A stretch of DNA of 64,000 nt from Phallusia mammillata (Eukaryota; Chordata; Ascidiacea; Phlebobranchia; Ascidiidae): contig QLIY01000233.1 in the NCBI GenBank assembly GCA_003260075.1, forward strand, positions 2,405 to 66,404, written 5' to 3'. The position numbers and the translations under genes are program-made. The notes under the pieces are model-generated. The model saw nothing but the letters and a program-made list of their open reading frames with translations. It ran no database searches and had not been told where the DNA came from. This document shows, piece after piece, positions 1-10,900 of the stretch (position 1 is its first letter; each line of letters opens with the position of its first letter).

Positions 1-421
1 CACAAGAAATTAGGATAAATTCACTTAAATTGACTGCAAACCTAGCAACTAACGCAGCTCACAAAAACGTGGCGTTCAAAGCACATGCTCTGTCGCGGAT
101 GAATATTTCAATACGTCACGAATAAAGGAGAACTTAAATCAGCCAAGCGGAACAATTAATTCTCGCTGTAACACTTGGTAAGTTGCTTCTTTTGTCACAA
201 TATTTTTTTATACATATATGCATTTCAGGAATGCTTTCAGGCAACTATTCTGCTTTGCCATAAAAGCAACATGTTGCATGCCTTTTATTATGGGTCATCT
301 TTCCCAATTTTTACCTTTTGCGTTATTATTTTAAAATTGACCTATTTTTCGTATGTTGTTGCATGTGTCACATATCGTATTATATAGATTTGCTTGTTTT
401 TCTTACAAAACCATTTTTTGC

Positions 422-550
422 AGAGGCAGTGCGGGAGCTCCATCCAAATGTGCTGGAGACCGCATATACAAAGGACGTTGGGATTACTTGAAACATGCGC
501 CTGCTAGAAAAGGCGGTCGCTCGACCTCCAATTCAAGTTCGCCCGCTTGA
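422..550 (+). CDS. possible 3'-terminal exon of an unrecognised gene
   Basis: A pyrimidine-rich tract ending in TTTTTTGCAG precedes position 422. Two frames stay open for a while downstream: one ends with TGA after about 22 codons, the other runs to a TGA at 548-550. An ATTAAA near 642 could be a poly(A) signal, so this may be the last exon of a plus-strand gene that begins left of the window. A stretch ending near 178 is followed by GTAAGTTGC and could be the preceding exon, but I could not join the two in an open frame. No family was recognised. Confidence 0.2.
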   Translation, partial: RGSAGAPSKCAGDRIYKGRWDYLKHAPARKGGRSTSNSSSPA

Positions 551-2911
551 ACTTTGCATGTGGGGTTCCAGTTGAACTGGACCAGTGGTGTTGTTCATTT
601 AACTTTTTCGCGTTCTTTTCATACATCTTCTTTTCCTTTCATTAAATATTTTTAACTTGAAGGTGGTGGACTACTTACTACGGCTATTTGCCGTCTTGTA
701 AAGACGGAAAATGGACATCGATAGACAGGCGTCTTTTGGACATGGGTTTTCGACTAAATATCGATGCAGAATAGGCACCCGAAAGGAGATCAACTAATGA
801 TTTTGACGTCAAATTTAACGTCCAGCTAAACACGTCCTAAATTGGGACCGTTATCGACGTCTTTTGCGTTTGCACTTTCGACCAAAAATGTACCAGGTTT
901 CGACCACTAGTAGAAAAAACGGATAAGTTTCGACGTCAAATTGACGTCCACCTAAATACGTCTGAATTTGAGACCGTTATCGACGTCTTTTGCATTTGCA
1001 CTTTCGACCAAAAATGAACCAGGTTTCGACCTCTAGTAGAAAAAACGGATAAGTTTCGACGTCAAATTGACGTCCACCTAAATACGTCTGAATTTGAGAC
1101 CGTTATCGACGTCTTTTGCATTTGCACTTTCGACCAAAAATGAACCAGGTTTCGACCTCTAGTAGAAAAAACGGATAAGTTTCGACGTCAATCCGACGTC
1201 CAGTTAAATACGTCTATGTTTGGGACCGTTATCGACGTCTTTTGAATTTGCATTTTTCACCAAAAATGTACCAATTTGCGACCACTGGTCGTGACCACAA
1301 TTCGACGTCTATACGACGTACATGTGTCTGCTGGGAAGTTACGGCAACGTAGCTAACCTGCAACGAAACAGAGCTAACTTGCCACGCAAGATAGTTAAGT
1401 TGCTGCAAGTTAGTTAACTTACAACGCTTAGTATTGTGGGACATCTCCATACATTTAGATATGAATTTCCCACAATAGCCAGGGGTCGGCAACTTTTTCT
1501 GTGCCATTAAATAATACTGAAAATTTATCGCGGACCGGCCTTCAGTCCAAATACAACAGATGTGTAGGAAATAGGTAGGTATGTGTATTACGTGTTCTTT
1601 ATTCGACTTGCGCTTCCGATTGTGCTAACAGCAACAGTCCAGCCGTTGGTTAGTTTTGTTTTATTATAACACCAACACTAATGCAATTTAAACGTGGCTT
1701 GACGTAGTGTGATTCATACGCCCAACCGAAATCGAACAATAGAATATGTATGGGCAAAGGCTGGGGCGAAGCCCAGTCAATTCTGCCCAACGAGAACTTG
1801 AAAGATACGGTATATAAACACATATCAAAACAACGTCATTAAACTACGCACGNGCAAAAAGTGGTGTCGCCTGTTATGTATTGAAGTGTGATGTAATTTG
1901 TTACTGTTTTTCGCTCCTTTTTATTGTTTATCAATAAAAAAAAAAAAAATGATGTTAACCCTTTGGGCCTCGGGTTCGTACATAATAATTCAGGTTCGTG
2001 GAATCGCAATGAAATATTCGGCCGAAACCGAATTTTCGTAAAATGCGCCAAATTCGGACGAATAAATCCGGCAAAACGAAATTCGCCACATCACCAGATT
2101 TATGGCATTTTAAGATGCACGAATAACATTTTGTAACCATCTAAATGGCAATGACAAAACTTTTTTAATGGCTTACTTACTTTACTTTTAACTTTAGTTT
2201 TTGCAATGAGTTTTAATTTGGCACATAAACACAACATCACAACATGGCACATTAAATTAAGACCTCTAACTGTGCATTTAAACAAAACACTGACAATGGG
2301 CTAAAGAAGTGCTGCATTTATATGTAAGAAAATTCAAATACTGCAATTACAGGTCCAATAGGTTTAAAGTTTTTGTTAACAAAAAACGTTATAAAATACA
2401 CTTCGGTGGTTGGGTTGCATACCAGTGAACTAAATTCACTGCCACCAAAGAAAAAAATAAACAAAAAGTGCATGTTTAAAATTCAATAATTAACATCTGT
2501 ACACAAACTTTGGTAAAAAAAGCATTGTAATTCTGCAAAGATTGGAAAAAAACCTACCATTTTCCACACAATAGTACAACAAAATACAAGAAGAATATGT
2601 TTCATAGACAGTAAAACAATTACGTATTAATCAGTTCAAATAGACAATATAACATAAGCAGAATATGAAATCGTTTTTTCATCACACAAAAAAATTAATC
2701 ACTTGAATAAAAGCCAAAAAACACTTTCATCAAAAAATCAATAATGTACAAAATCAGTCTAGAAACATACCATGTTTTGTATAATACTGTACATAAATAA
2801 AACCCTTTCTTTTGCAAAAGATCTGCAGCTTTGTAACATGAACATGTATTATTTCATTACTTGAAATTAAAAAAGTAACTTCACAGACCAGAATATCACC
2901 GACATGACTTT
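551..2911. other. gene-free stretch with repeats
   Basis: Besides the 126-bp array, this interval holds short repeated CTAAC/GCAAC words around 1330-1430. A GGGGTCGGCAACTTTTTC block near 1472 and an ATTCGG-rich block near 2000-2070 both resemble ends of hAT-type elements. A single undetermined base lies at 1852. From 2100 to 2911 the DNA is AT-rich and probably includes the 3' UTR of the minus-strand F-box gene. I see no exon. Confidence 0.5.
804..1320. repeat. tandem repeat, ~126-bp unit, about four copies
   Basis: The block starting with CGACGTCAAATTGACGTCC recurs at about 931 and 1057, with related starts at 804, 1183 and 1303, giving a period near 126 bp. Each unit carries several copies of the palindrome GACGTC. 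The two inner units are almost identical and the outer ones have diverged, consistent with local unequal exchange. No coding frame runs through it. Confidence 0.85.
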
Positions 2912-4054
2912 TTACGGGTTAGTTGTTTCACAATACAGTGTGGAGTTAGTTAAAGATTTCATTGTTTTTATTCGAGTAATGGTCTCGCTCTGCAATGTAC
3001 AATAGCAGTGCAATTCTTCCAGTTTATCACACCTTGAAACCAAATCCAGTAAAGCTGGTTCCAGACCAGGTGGGGCCTTTGTAGAGTGGTCTAAACTTGT
3101 ATGAAAGCTCAAAAACTTCAAGGTGTCCCAATAAGTTCTACCAATATGATTTAACTCATCAGTAAGCCAACCATATACTTTTAAGTGCAACCGAGTCAAA
3201 GGAATTCCAGGACATAACATTGGTATGATAAGATGGTGGGGCATTATCATGTGAAACTGAAGTGTAACTTGGGCTTCAGAATTTGCTTCTTTAAACTTTT
3301 TCCACATTTCTGTTTCTATCATGGCTTTGTACTTGTCACTTCTGTTGCCAAGAAGCGACAAAATCTTAAATGGTACTTTTCGCTTCTCACACATAGCTTC
3401 CATTACAGAGTCATTTAGACAATGATAAAATATGTCAAGTTCTTCAAGAAATGGACACTTCTGAATAAGTTCTTTTATACAACTTGGTTTTACATTGTCA
3501 ACTAGACATGAATTTTGAAGGTGAACTACTCTCAAAGCTTGGTGTTGGTTTGCTAAAGTTAGGATTAAATCATTATCCAAAGCAATGTTACAGTGATTCA
3601 GATCAACGTAAGATAACTGAAACACAATTTCTTCATCAGGCTTTCTTGAGAAGAGTTTTTTTAGGCTGTCTAATATTTCCTGGCCTTTGAAACAAAGTGG
3701 GTTTGCTCCAGTAAAATGAAATGCAAACTTTTGAAGCTTTTTTTTCTGGGTTGAAGTAAGCTCATCCATAACTTGAAGAGCCCGTTCTCGACTAATTTTC
3801 TGAGCTTGGTTGACATAAATTTCCACATCTTTAAGCTCTTTGCAGTACTTTTCTATACATGTTATTGCTTTGCCTTCATTGTCAATATCAGTGTCAAACT
3901 TGAACATAAACTTGCTCCAAAGTTTTGGATGATGGAAGCATTCTGACCAAGATTTACAGACAAGGCTTGATTGCAATCGGTCATTAACTGGAAGATATGA
4001 AAATATGTCCACCAATATATGATCAGGAACAGTTGACCAGTTTAGGTATTCCAT
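2912..4054 (-). CDS. F-box protein with LRR-like body (FBXO33/FBXO39-like)
   Basis: This is a single uninterrupted frame of 380 codons. Residues ~5-50 form an F-box: WSTVPDHILVDIFSYLP is followed by a conserved VCKSW and a HPKLW segment. The remainder has leucine-rich repeat-like segments, such as LRVVHLQNSCL and LEELDIFYHCL, and a C-terminal part whose layout resembles FBXO33/FBXO39. F-box proteins bind SKP1 and present substrates to a cullin-1 ubiquitin ligase; the substrate here is unknown. The ATG at 4054 is chosen because the F-box begins five residues later. It is intronless among intron-rich neighbours, so it could derive from a retrocopy, but the frame is intact. Assignment to an F-box protein is firm; the subfamily is a guess from memory. 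Confidence 0.85.
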   Translation of the reverse strand: MEYLNWSTVPDHILVDIFSYLPVNDRLQSSLVCKSWSECFHHPKLWSKFMFKFDTDIDNEGKAITCIEKYCKELKDVEIYVNQAQKISRERALQVMDELTSTQKKKLQKFAFHFTGANPLCFKGQEILDSLKKLFSRKPDEEIVFQLSYVDLNHCNIALDNDLILTLANQHQALRVVHLQNSCLVDNVKPSCIKELIQKCPFLEELDIFYHCLNDSVMEAMCEKRKVPFKILSLLGNRSDKYKAMIETEMWKKFKEANSEAQVTLQFHMIMPHHLIIPMLCPGIPLTRLHLKVYGWLTDELNHIGRTYWDTLKFLSFHTSLDHSTKAPPGLEPALLDLVSRCDKLEELHCYCTLQSETITRIKTMKSLTNSTLYCETTNP

Positions 4055-4705
4055 TGCATAAAATAAACCCTAACATTGCCTTTTACGTGGGTGTAAATAT
4101 TGATAACATGCCCATGTTGTCAGTACCGAAATCTGTTGTGCAGTATACGGCTTGATAGTTGGTACCTTATTAGGACAAGATTTTCAACATAACAAACTTT
4201 CTACTTTCTAGCAACGTGAGGCGGTGCCTTTTTCTCATGCAACAAAAACTGAGAGATTTGTGCAATCGTGCGTAACAACCATCAATGCATTTATTTCATA
4301 GAAATCCTGTTTCTAATTTACGCAATATTAAGAACAAATTTGTTGCAGGTACTTAACGTTGTGAACTTGTACTGTGTATGTCTTAAAAGGAAATGTTTTC
4401 TGAGCAGATTTCTAGAATACGCTGTTTCTCGAGCCCAACAGTCAAGTTTTTTATTAAATTTAGTTTTAGAAATGGTTCCAGTCAAATCAGTTCCTAAGTC
4501 AAGACTCGCGTATTTTAAGTCTTTAATGGCTTTATTGGTAGCGTTCAAAAATTATAAATATTTGATTTACATTAAAATGTAAAACCCAAGTCCCGAAGGT
4601 CAGATTTGGAGACGGGTGTATGAGCGTAGCCTACAATCTACATTTCATGCACGGACGTTCTAATGCCGATCACTTATCGGTCGCTTTTGCACCATTGAGC
4701 TAGGT

Positions 4706-4927
4706 CGGTGGTTCTCAACCTTTTTTTCTTTCGTGGCCCATTTTTATTCCTAAAATATTCTGTGGCCCAGTAAATTTTTATGAAAGAAAAACTATAAAAT
4801 AGGTTCAAAAGAAAAGCAGAACATATTTCAAACATATTATAAGTTCAAAATAACTTAATGCAAAAATCATAACACAGCACTTTCCCTTGTTGTAATCAAG
4901 CCATGGCCCACTGGTTGAGAACCGCTG
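4706..4927. mobile_element. non-autonomous hAT-like element (222 bp)
   Basis: The element opens with CGGTGGTTCTCAACC and closes with the near-perfect inverted copy GGTTGAGAACCGCTG. It is flanked on both sides by the 8-bp direct repeat AGCTAGGT (4698-4705 and 4928-4935). CAG(T/C)GGTTCTCAACC termini and 8-bp target duplications are typical of hAT transposons. There is no coding capacity inside. Confidence 0.9.
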
Positions 4928-4974
4928 AGCTAGGTGTTATCACTCGACCATTGGTACGTAGGCTACTACGTAAC

Positions 4975-5080
4975 TTGTGTTTGCAATTTATGTCATTGCC
5001 CTGATGACGGTGTCTCGTATAGGACATCGAAACGTTGGCATACCTTAATAAAAACTGCTGGAAGAGCTAAAATTTTGTTG
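4975..5080 (+). repeat. repeat tail with hammerhead-like core
   Basis: CCCTGATGA is followed by a stretch that can fold (GTGTC with GGACA) and then CGAAACGTTGGC. TGCC before the CTGATGA can pair with GGCA after the GAAAC. CTGATGA and GAAA are the conserved hammerhead ribozyme boxes, and such motifs are known in Penelope-like and other retroelements. The stem next to the core is imperfect, so this may be a decayed copy. The identity of the parent element is not established. Confidence 0.35.
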
Positions 5081-5389
5081 ATACATTTCATGCCTTTGCA
5101 CATTTTCGAAAAATTTGCGCACAAATGGACGGCACATTTATTATTGTATATACATTTACAATATAACCGCCATAGCCCCTATTGCATAGGTAAAGGTATT
5201 TTGTGGGATGAAACTGTCATAGTTAGTACAAAGTTCACAATTAGTTTATATTTTGATTAAGTTGTAATTTTTGATTAAAGTTGACCAGTGCTTATTAAAA
5301 GTCAAGCTCTCTCTACCCACTGAGCAAATTGTTGATCTCAATACATTTGGCTGGAAGCGCCACGTTATAATGGGCTACATAATTATCTG

Positions 5390-5950
5390 CTATACTGCTT
5401 GATTTAAACAGGGAGTCAATCCGGAGCTGAACCCGAGAACCGGATTAAGCGGAACCGAACCCGAACCGTAACCTCAACTATACGATTTCCTTAAAACCCG
5501 AGCCGGAGATTAACCCTTTAGCTAACCTAAAGTTTAGCCTAGTTTGTTTAGCGTTGAACCTAAACTGAAACCGAACCCGTAAAAACCAGCTTGTATTACT
5601 TTTTGTAATCGCCACCACAAAATTTATTGATTTCAAACAATGTACTAAATGATACAGGAAATAACAGCTTTTAGGGCGAATGAATTATAGCCTAATATAG
5701 AATGACGAATTATAATGTGTCGCGCAGTGGACATCCAAAATTTTTTGGAATTTGATAATGCCGTGTAAATAAAAGAGTAGAATCTAAAATTAAACAAAAT
5801 AAATTTTAAAAACATAAACCGCTTCAAACCGGATATTTTTCCGGAACCAAAACAAAACTCGAACCCCAAAATGGTTTGTTTTAAACACCTGAACTGAATC
5901 CGACCCCTAAAAAACAATAAATAGTGAACCGGAATCGAACCTGCACCCAT
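5390..5950. repeat. degenerate ACCGAACCCG-rich repeat block
   Basis: Words related to ACCGAACCCGAACCG recur at 5410-5600 and 5830-5945, with AT-rich sequence between them. It looks like a decayed interspersed repeat with CCGAACC-rich arms. No clear target duplication was found and no open frame with recognisable protein content is present. Confidence 0.4.
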
Positions 5951-6041
5951 ATTGCAAGCGTTGGAATTCCTGAACTGGCCAAAAAATATTTATCGAGCTC
6001 GAATGTGTAGCTCTGTTGTTTATGTAACTATAATACATAAC

Positions 6042-6769
6042 TAGGGCAAATATTTTTTGACTTGTCAAAAAAAGTCAAAATTTTGTCAAAATTTTTAGAA
6101 TAGGTCAAAAATTGTCAAAATTGTTTACAAAGTCAAATTTTTTTACAAAATTAAAATTGTTTACAAACTGCATTGTCATGGTGTTGTAGAGGTTGCACTG
6201 CCAGCAAACTATTCGTTTTACACCTTGTAGCCTACTTTATACTGTTGTAATTGGCCCATTGCCCCAATTATTGCGAATCATAAACCATCAAGTGAGTGAA
6301 ACAATTAGGTTGATATGGCGTGATGCTCAACACACCTCAAAACGTGCAAAATTTTGGTAGGTCCCAAGTCATTTTACGGCAGCTGCAGGTTAGGTGCAGC
6401 TCTTGCTTCGGTTTTGCTTTAGATACTTCATGTATCTTTCGTTTATACAAATGTATTGAATAATTTTCGTTGTGTCTTAGCTGCAGTTTTTTGGCAGTGA
6501 TTTTTAATTAGCTCATTCCCTTTTCAGAATAGGTTAGGTCTATGTTCAGATTTTTGCCCTTCTGTTAGACTTTTGCACATTCTTTCGCTCTAGTTAGATT
6601 AGTCTAGCCATATTTTAACTTTTTGAACGATAATGCGTAATTTAACTACTTGAATTCTTCATAGGTCAAAATTTTGTCAAAAAACAGTTTTTTAAGGTCA
6701 AAATTTGTCAAAATTTTCAATTTGTAGGTCAAAATTTTTCGTTTTTTAGGTCAAAAAATAATTGCCCTA
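6042..6769. mobile_element. hAT-like non-autonomous element (728 bp) with GTCAAAA arrays
   Basis: The left end TAGGGCAAATATTTTTTGAC and the right end, read on the opposite strand, TAGGGCAATTATTTTTTGAC, form terminal inverted repeats. Both sides carry the 8-bp direct repeat TACATAAC (6034-6041 and 6770-6777). Inside each end are runs of GTCAAAATTTTGTCAAAA-like words. The middle has no recognisable transposase. Confidence 0.9.
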
Positions 6770-7255
6770 TACATAACAAATATATACCTGACCCCTATCG
6801 GCTAAACACTAAACGAATGCCGACATTAAAAAATGCATAAATATTTACGCTAATACCGAAAGACAAAGCAACGTAAGCGATCTTTTTTATAGAACGCTTT
6901 GGTATAAACTGCCGAATCACAGAGACATCGCATCACGCTGTTACAAGATCCTTAGTTAAGCTGAAAGTCAGACACCACCAACAAACAGAGTTGTTTTGTT
7001 CCCTATTTAAACAAAACAAGTTATTTCATGGGCAACAAAAGATAGTGTACCGGCTTTGAAGGTGCTAAATACATCAGCACAAATAAGGTTCTGACCCGAC
7101 GCTTTATTTCAGGCTTATGTTCAATGATTTTCATCACAGAAATGCCCTGTATTTCGCATTAATTCGGTTTAATCGGTTTAAGGTTCCGTTTCAGAGTAGG
7201 CAGGAAAGCTATTCAGAATTTTTTTGGTTAATTTTGTTTTCATCAAAATTGTCAG

Positions 7256-7930
7256 ATGGAAAATAAACAGCCGCAAAACAACAAAGTCAAATGGTACAGA
7301 TTTAGGTAAGTTTATTTGTCAGTGTTCAAATTTATACAAGAGAATACTAAAATACTAAATTTGCTGCAGTTTATTCCGGACATTGTCAAAGAAACAAAAG
7401 CCGAGTAAGTATATAGTCATTTACATGATTTTTTGAAATGATTGTTATTGTAAGCAAATATGTACGGTTTTTACGCATGCAGGGTATAGATTTCTAAAAC
7501 AGACAAATGTAACTGTCAAATGCCAATAAATCTGCGACACTACAACAATTACTCGACAATCTTATTAAATCAGGGTTATCAGTTACATCTTGTGATAATG
7601 CAAGATGTATGTTGCGCAAGGTTGCCATCGACATGGATTTTCCAAAATAAATAAGGACGATCAAAAAAAAATTAAAAATGTATTACGTTAAATAAATGAA
7701 AACATTTTATTTGTGGTGCGCTCAGGCGTAATTATGCTAAAACACTTGAGTTCATATATCCATCAACCAACCGACGTCAACCGAGCGTAGATGATATACT
7801 AATGAACAAAATGGCTAAGATCAAATCAAGTTGTGTCCCCTATTTTTAGAGGCAGCAGAGTTAAAACCAGCACCAGACACGTTTGAGGCCAAAGTAAACG
7901 GTAAGTTTTTACCACAACTTACAAGTTCAT

Positions 7931-7980
<50 letters not shown>

Positions 7981-10900
7981 CAGATGTAAAATATCGTTTA
8001 AAAGATGGAAAAATTTATATTGAGATGCTACGAAGTTCCGATTTTACGAAAAACTTTAACATTTTTGGGTTGATTGAGAGCGCACTTAAAGATCCCTTGA
8101 TATTTTAACCTAAAAAAGCTAGATCGGTTAACTACTTTTGGAAAATTAAGCTGCCATACAGCCTATGGTGTCAAATGAAAAAAAGCTTTTTTGGGTTTAT
8201 AAACTGATAATAAACAGCATTTGCTAACTTTAGAAATTCTATTTGATGACTATCCGTTGACCTTGGGGGAGCTTTTTGATTTAAAAGGTAAGTTCGTTGT
8301 TGATTACTGGTTCTCATCGTTGTCGATATGACAATAATACCAGCTTTAGCATGCAAAGCATTTTTTTTGAAAAACGAGCAACATGTTACTTAAATCAGAT
8401 GATCCAAATGAAAATGACGACTTCTATGACGACGAATCATTATCATCAGAAGATGAGCCGAAGGGTAAAGTCCAAACACGAAGAATTGCAAGAAGACGCC
8501 TGGATAAGACAGAAAAGGACAATAGGGTTCAGATGCAGGAACGATTCTCAGGGACAAAGGCATTTCATGAGAAGCCCCCAGCTATATACACAGCTCCTAG
8601 AGGGAAATCCTGGACACGAACTGGAACCGCAAAATCGCTCACACGATCGAGGCGGAGTGTTCAGGAAAAGAGTCAAATCAGGAATTTTAACGAGGATAGA
8701 AATAAAACGGCATTATCAATGAAAGGAACCACAAGTAAGAGCTACAGGCAAAGTTACACAGCAAAGACGAAACAGTTAAAAAGTCAAGTGCGATTCGAAG
8801 ACGATTACGATTCGTCGGATGATGACTCAGACGCTTCAACTACATCGTCAAGTAGTACAGAAAGCTCCGATTTTACAATGGAAGATAGTACTTCGTCATC
8901 AGATAGCAGTGAACACCAACCAGTGCATAAAGTTACGACGAAACCTTCAGGAGGTCGGGCAAGGTGGCGGAATCCAAACATCAGTAATGTAAGAACAGAA
9001 AGGACAAAGAAAATCGTGGACGGGAGATTGTCTACGATGAAAGAAAACAAGACAGGTTTGATTCAAACGCATACTCAACGGGTGACAATAAATCGGCAAT
9101 TGAAAGGCACTGAAGTGGCACTAAAGGAGCAAAAAGTTCGTGACGAAACAACTAACATATACCGAGCGGTCTGGAATGTGGGTCCGCCTCCTCCCTACCC
9201 AAACTTACCTAGGGATAGACGGTCTGTCAGCCGACAACAGAAACGCATAGTTACCGAAGCTGCCAAAAACCACAAAGCCAAAGATGCAATACGAACAGTG
9301 TTTATCCCAGTGACAGTTGAAAAAACGGATACAAAACAAGTCACGAAAAGGTCACGTTCCGTTGCTACAACAAAGACGCGAACCAATCCATTCGGGAACA
9401 CCACTAACGCAATGCGCAGTGTTAGTGTGCAAAAACAAAGTGCATTGACTGAAAAAAGTGCAAGACGAATATTATCGCATGTTAAACCAAAGAATAAAAA
9501 TAAATCTGCGAAAGCGACTTCGGCTAATAATTCCCCCGGTGACTGTGCGGAAGGAAATCAGTTTACCCAGACCCCCCTGGGTTACACAAGAAACATGACC
9601 AATGAGTCTGAAAAAACGTACGCTGAGAAAACTACAAAAACGCAGCAAAAAACAAATCCATCCCCTCCTGACACTTTGGAAGAGGACCGCGGCATTGTTC
9701 GAACTGATACACAAGTACTTCAGAAATATACTGGGGGGATTAGCAGTGCCACTGTGGAAGCAAACAAATTGGAATCTGATATTCAAGAAAGTAATGAAAA
9801 TCGACAAATGAAAAAAATGGCAGAAGATGTTTTGCCTCAAGAACAATTAACGGGAAATGTTACTTCTGTAAATCAAACAGCTGCTTCAGGAGATCAAACT
9901 GACACCGCAAAGAAGGAGGCAAATCCGAAAGCTTTCCAAGGTTCCAAAGAAGAATTGGAAATTGTGGAAGAAAAGTTTGAAACGCTTGAAAAAAATGAAA
10001 AGCCTAAGCTAAAAAAAGTGGAGTCACAAGAGAAATTGGTTACATTTCTCCGTTCTAATACTATAATCGACCAACAAGAGGTTGAAACCGAGTTACCTTT
10101 GAATTTAACACAACCGGCAGCACAAGTAGAACGTTACAGAGATCCACATAAAATCAAAAGTATTATTGACAGATACTCGCAAATGATAAAGGATGCTGAA
10201 TTTGAAGAAGCTAGCAAAGCAAGAAAATTTCTAGCAACGTTGTTTCAATACAAAATGGACATCAGCACCAAAGATTTGGAGAAGTTTGCCTACAAACTTT
10301 TGAAAAAGGATCGTTATTTTGACGCGATTATGTACATTCAAATTTCTTCTGGTTTGTTGGAAACGGTGGCTACACCCCAGCAACATATTGAATGGTTGCA
10401 CAGATGCTCGTGGAATATTCAGAAAATATCCGAGAAAATGATCGAAAAGCAGCCACACCAAAAATCCGTGATGAGCAGTCATGTTATTCCAATTATGCGA
10501 GAAATGTTGAAAAGTACAAAAAAAGTTTATATTGGCGATAATAAAGTCAAGACACACAATATCACGTGGTGTCTTCATCACATTGAATACACCCAATTTC
10601 TTGTGGGCGATTTGCAAGGCCGTGAAAATACATTGAACGAAATATTGGAGCTCTTGAAGAATGCATACGGAGAAGACGCATCCAAACAACTTGTGTACAG
10701 TTACACTTTAAACAACCTCGGCTACACTTACTTCAATACAGGAAGGTTCGATCAGGCAATCGAAATGTTAACAAAAGCTCTAGAAGCCAAAAAATTGGCG
10801 TTGGATTTCGGCAACGGAAAGTGGCACAAAAGGGATATAGAGTTAAGTCAAGCTCAGCTGATGGAATTAAAAGACAACGTCAACTGCCTTAAAATATTTA

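Noticed and set aside
4934-5260. 108-codon plus-strand frame as a gene
   Set aside because: It overlaps a repeat tail (CGAAACGTTGG) and has no recognisable domain.
9472-9846. Minus-strand open frames inside the long TPR-ZU5 exon
   Set aside because: They are shadow frames opposite a clearly coding exon.
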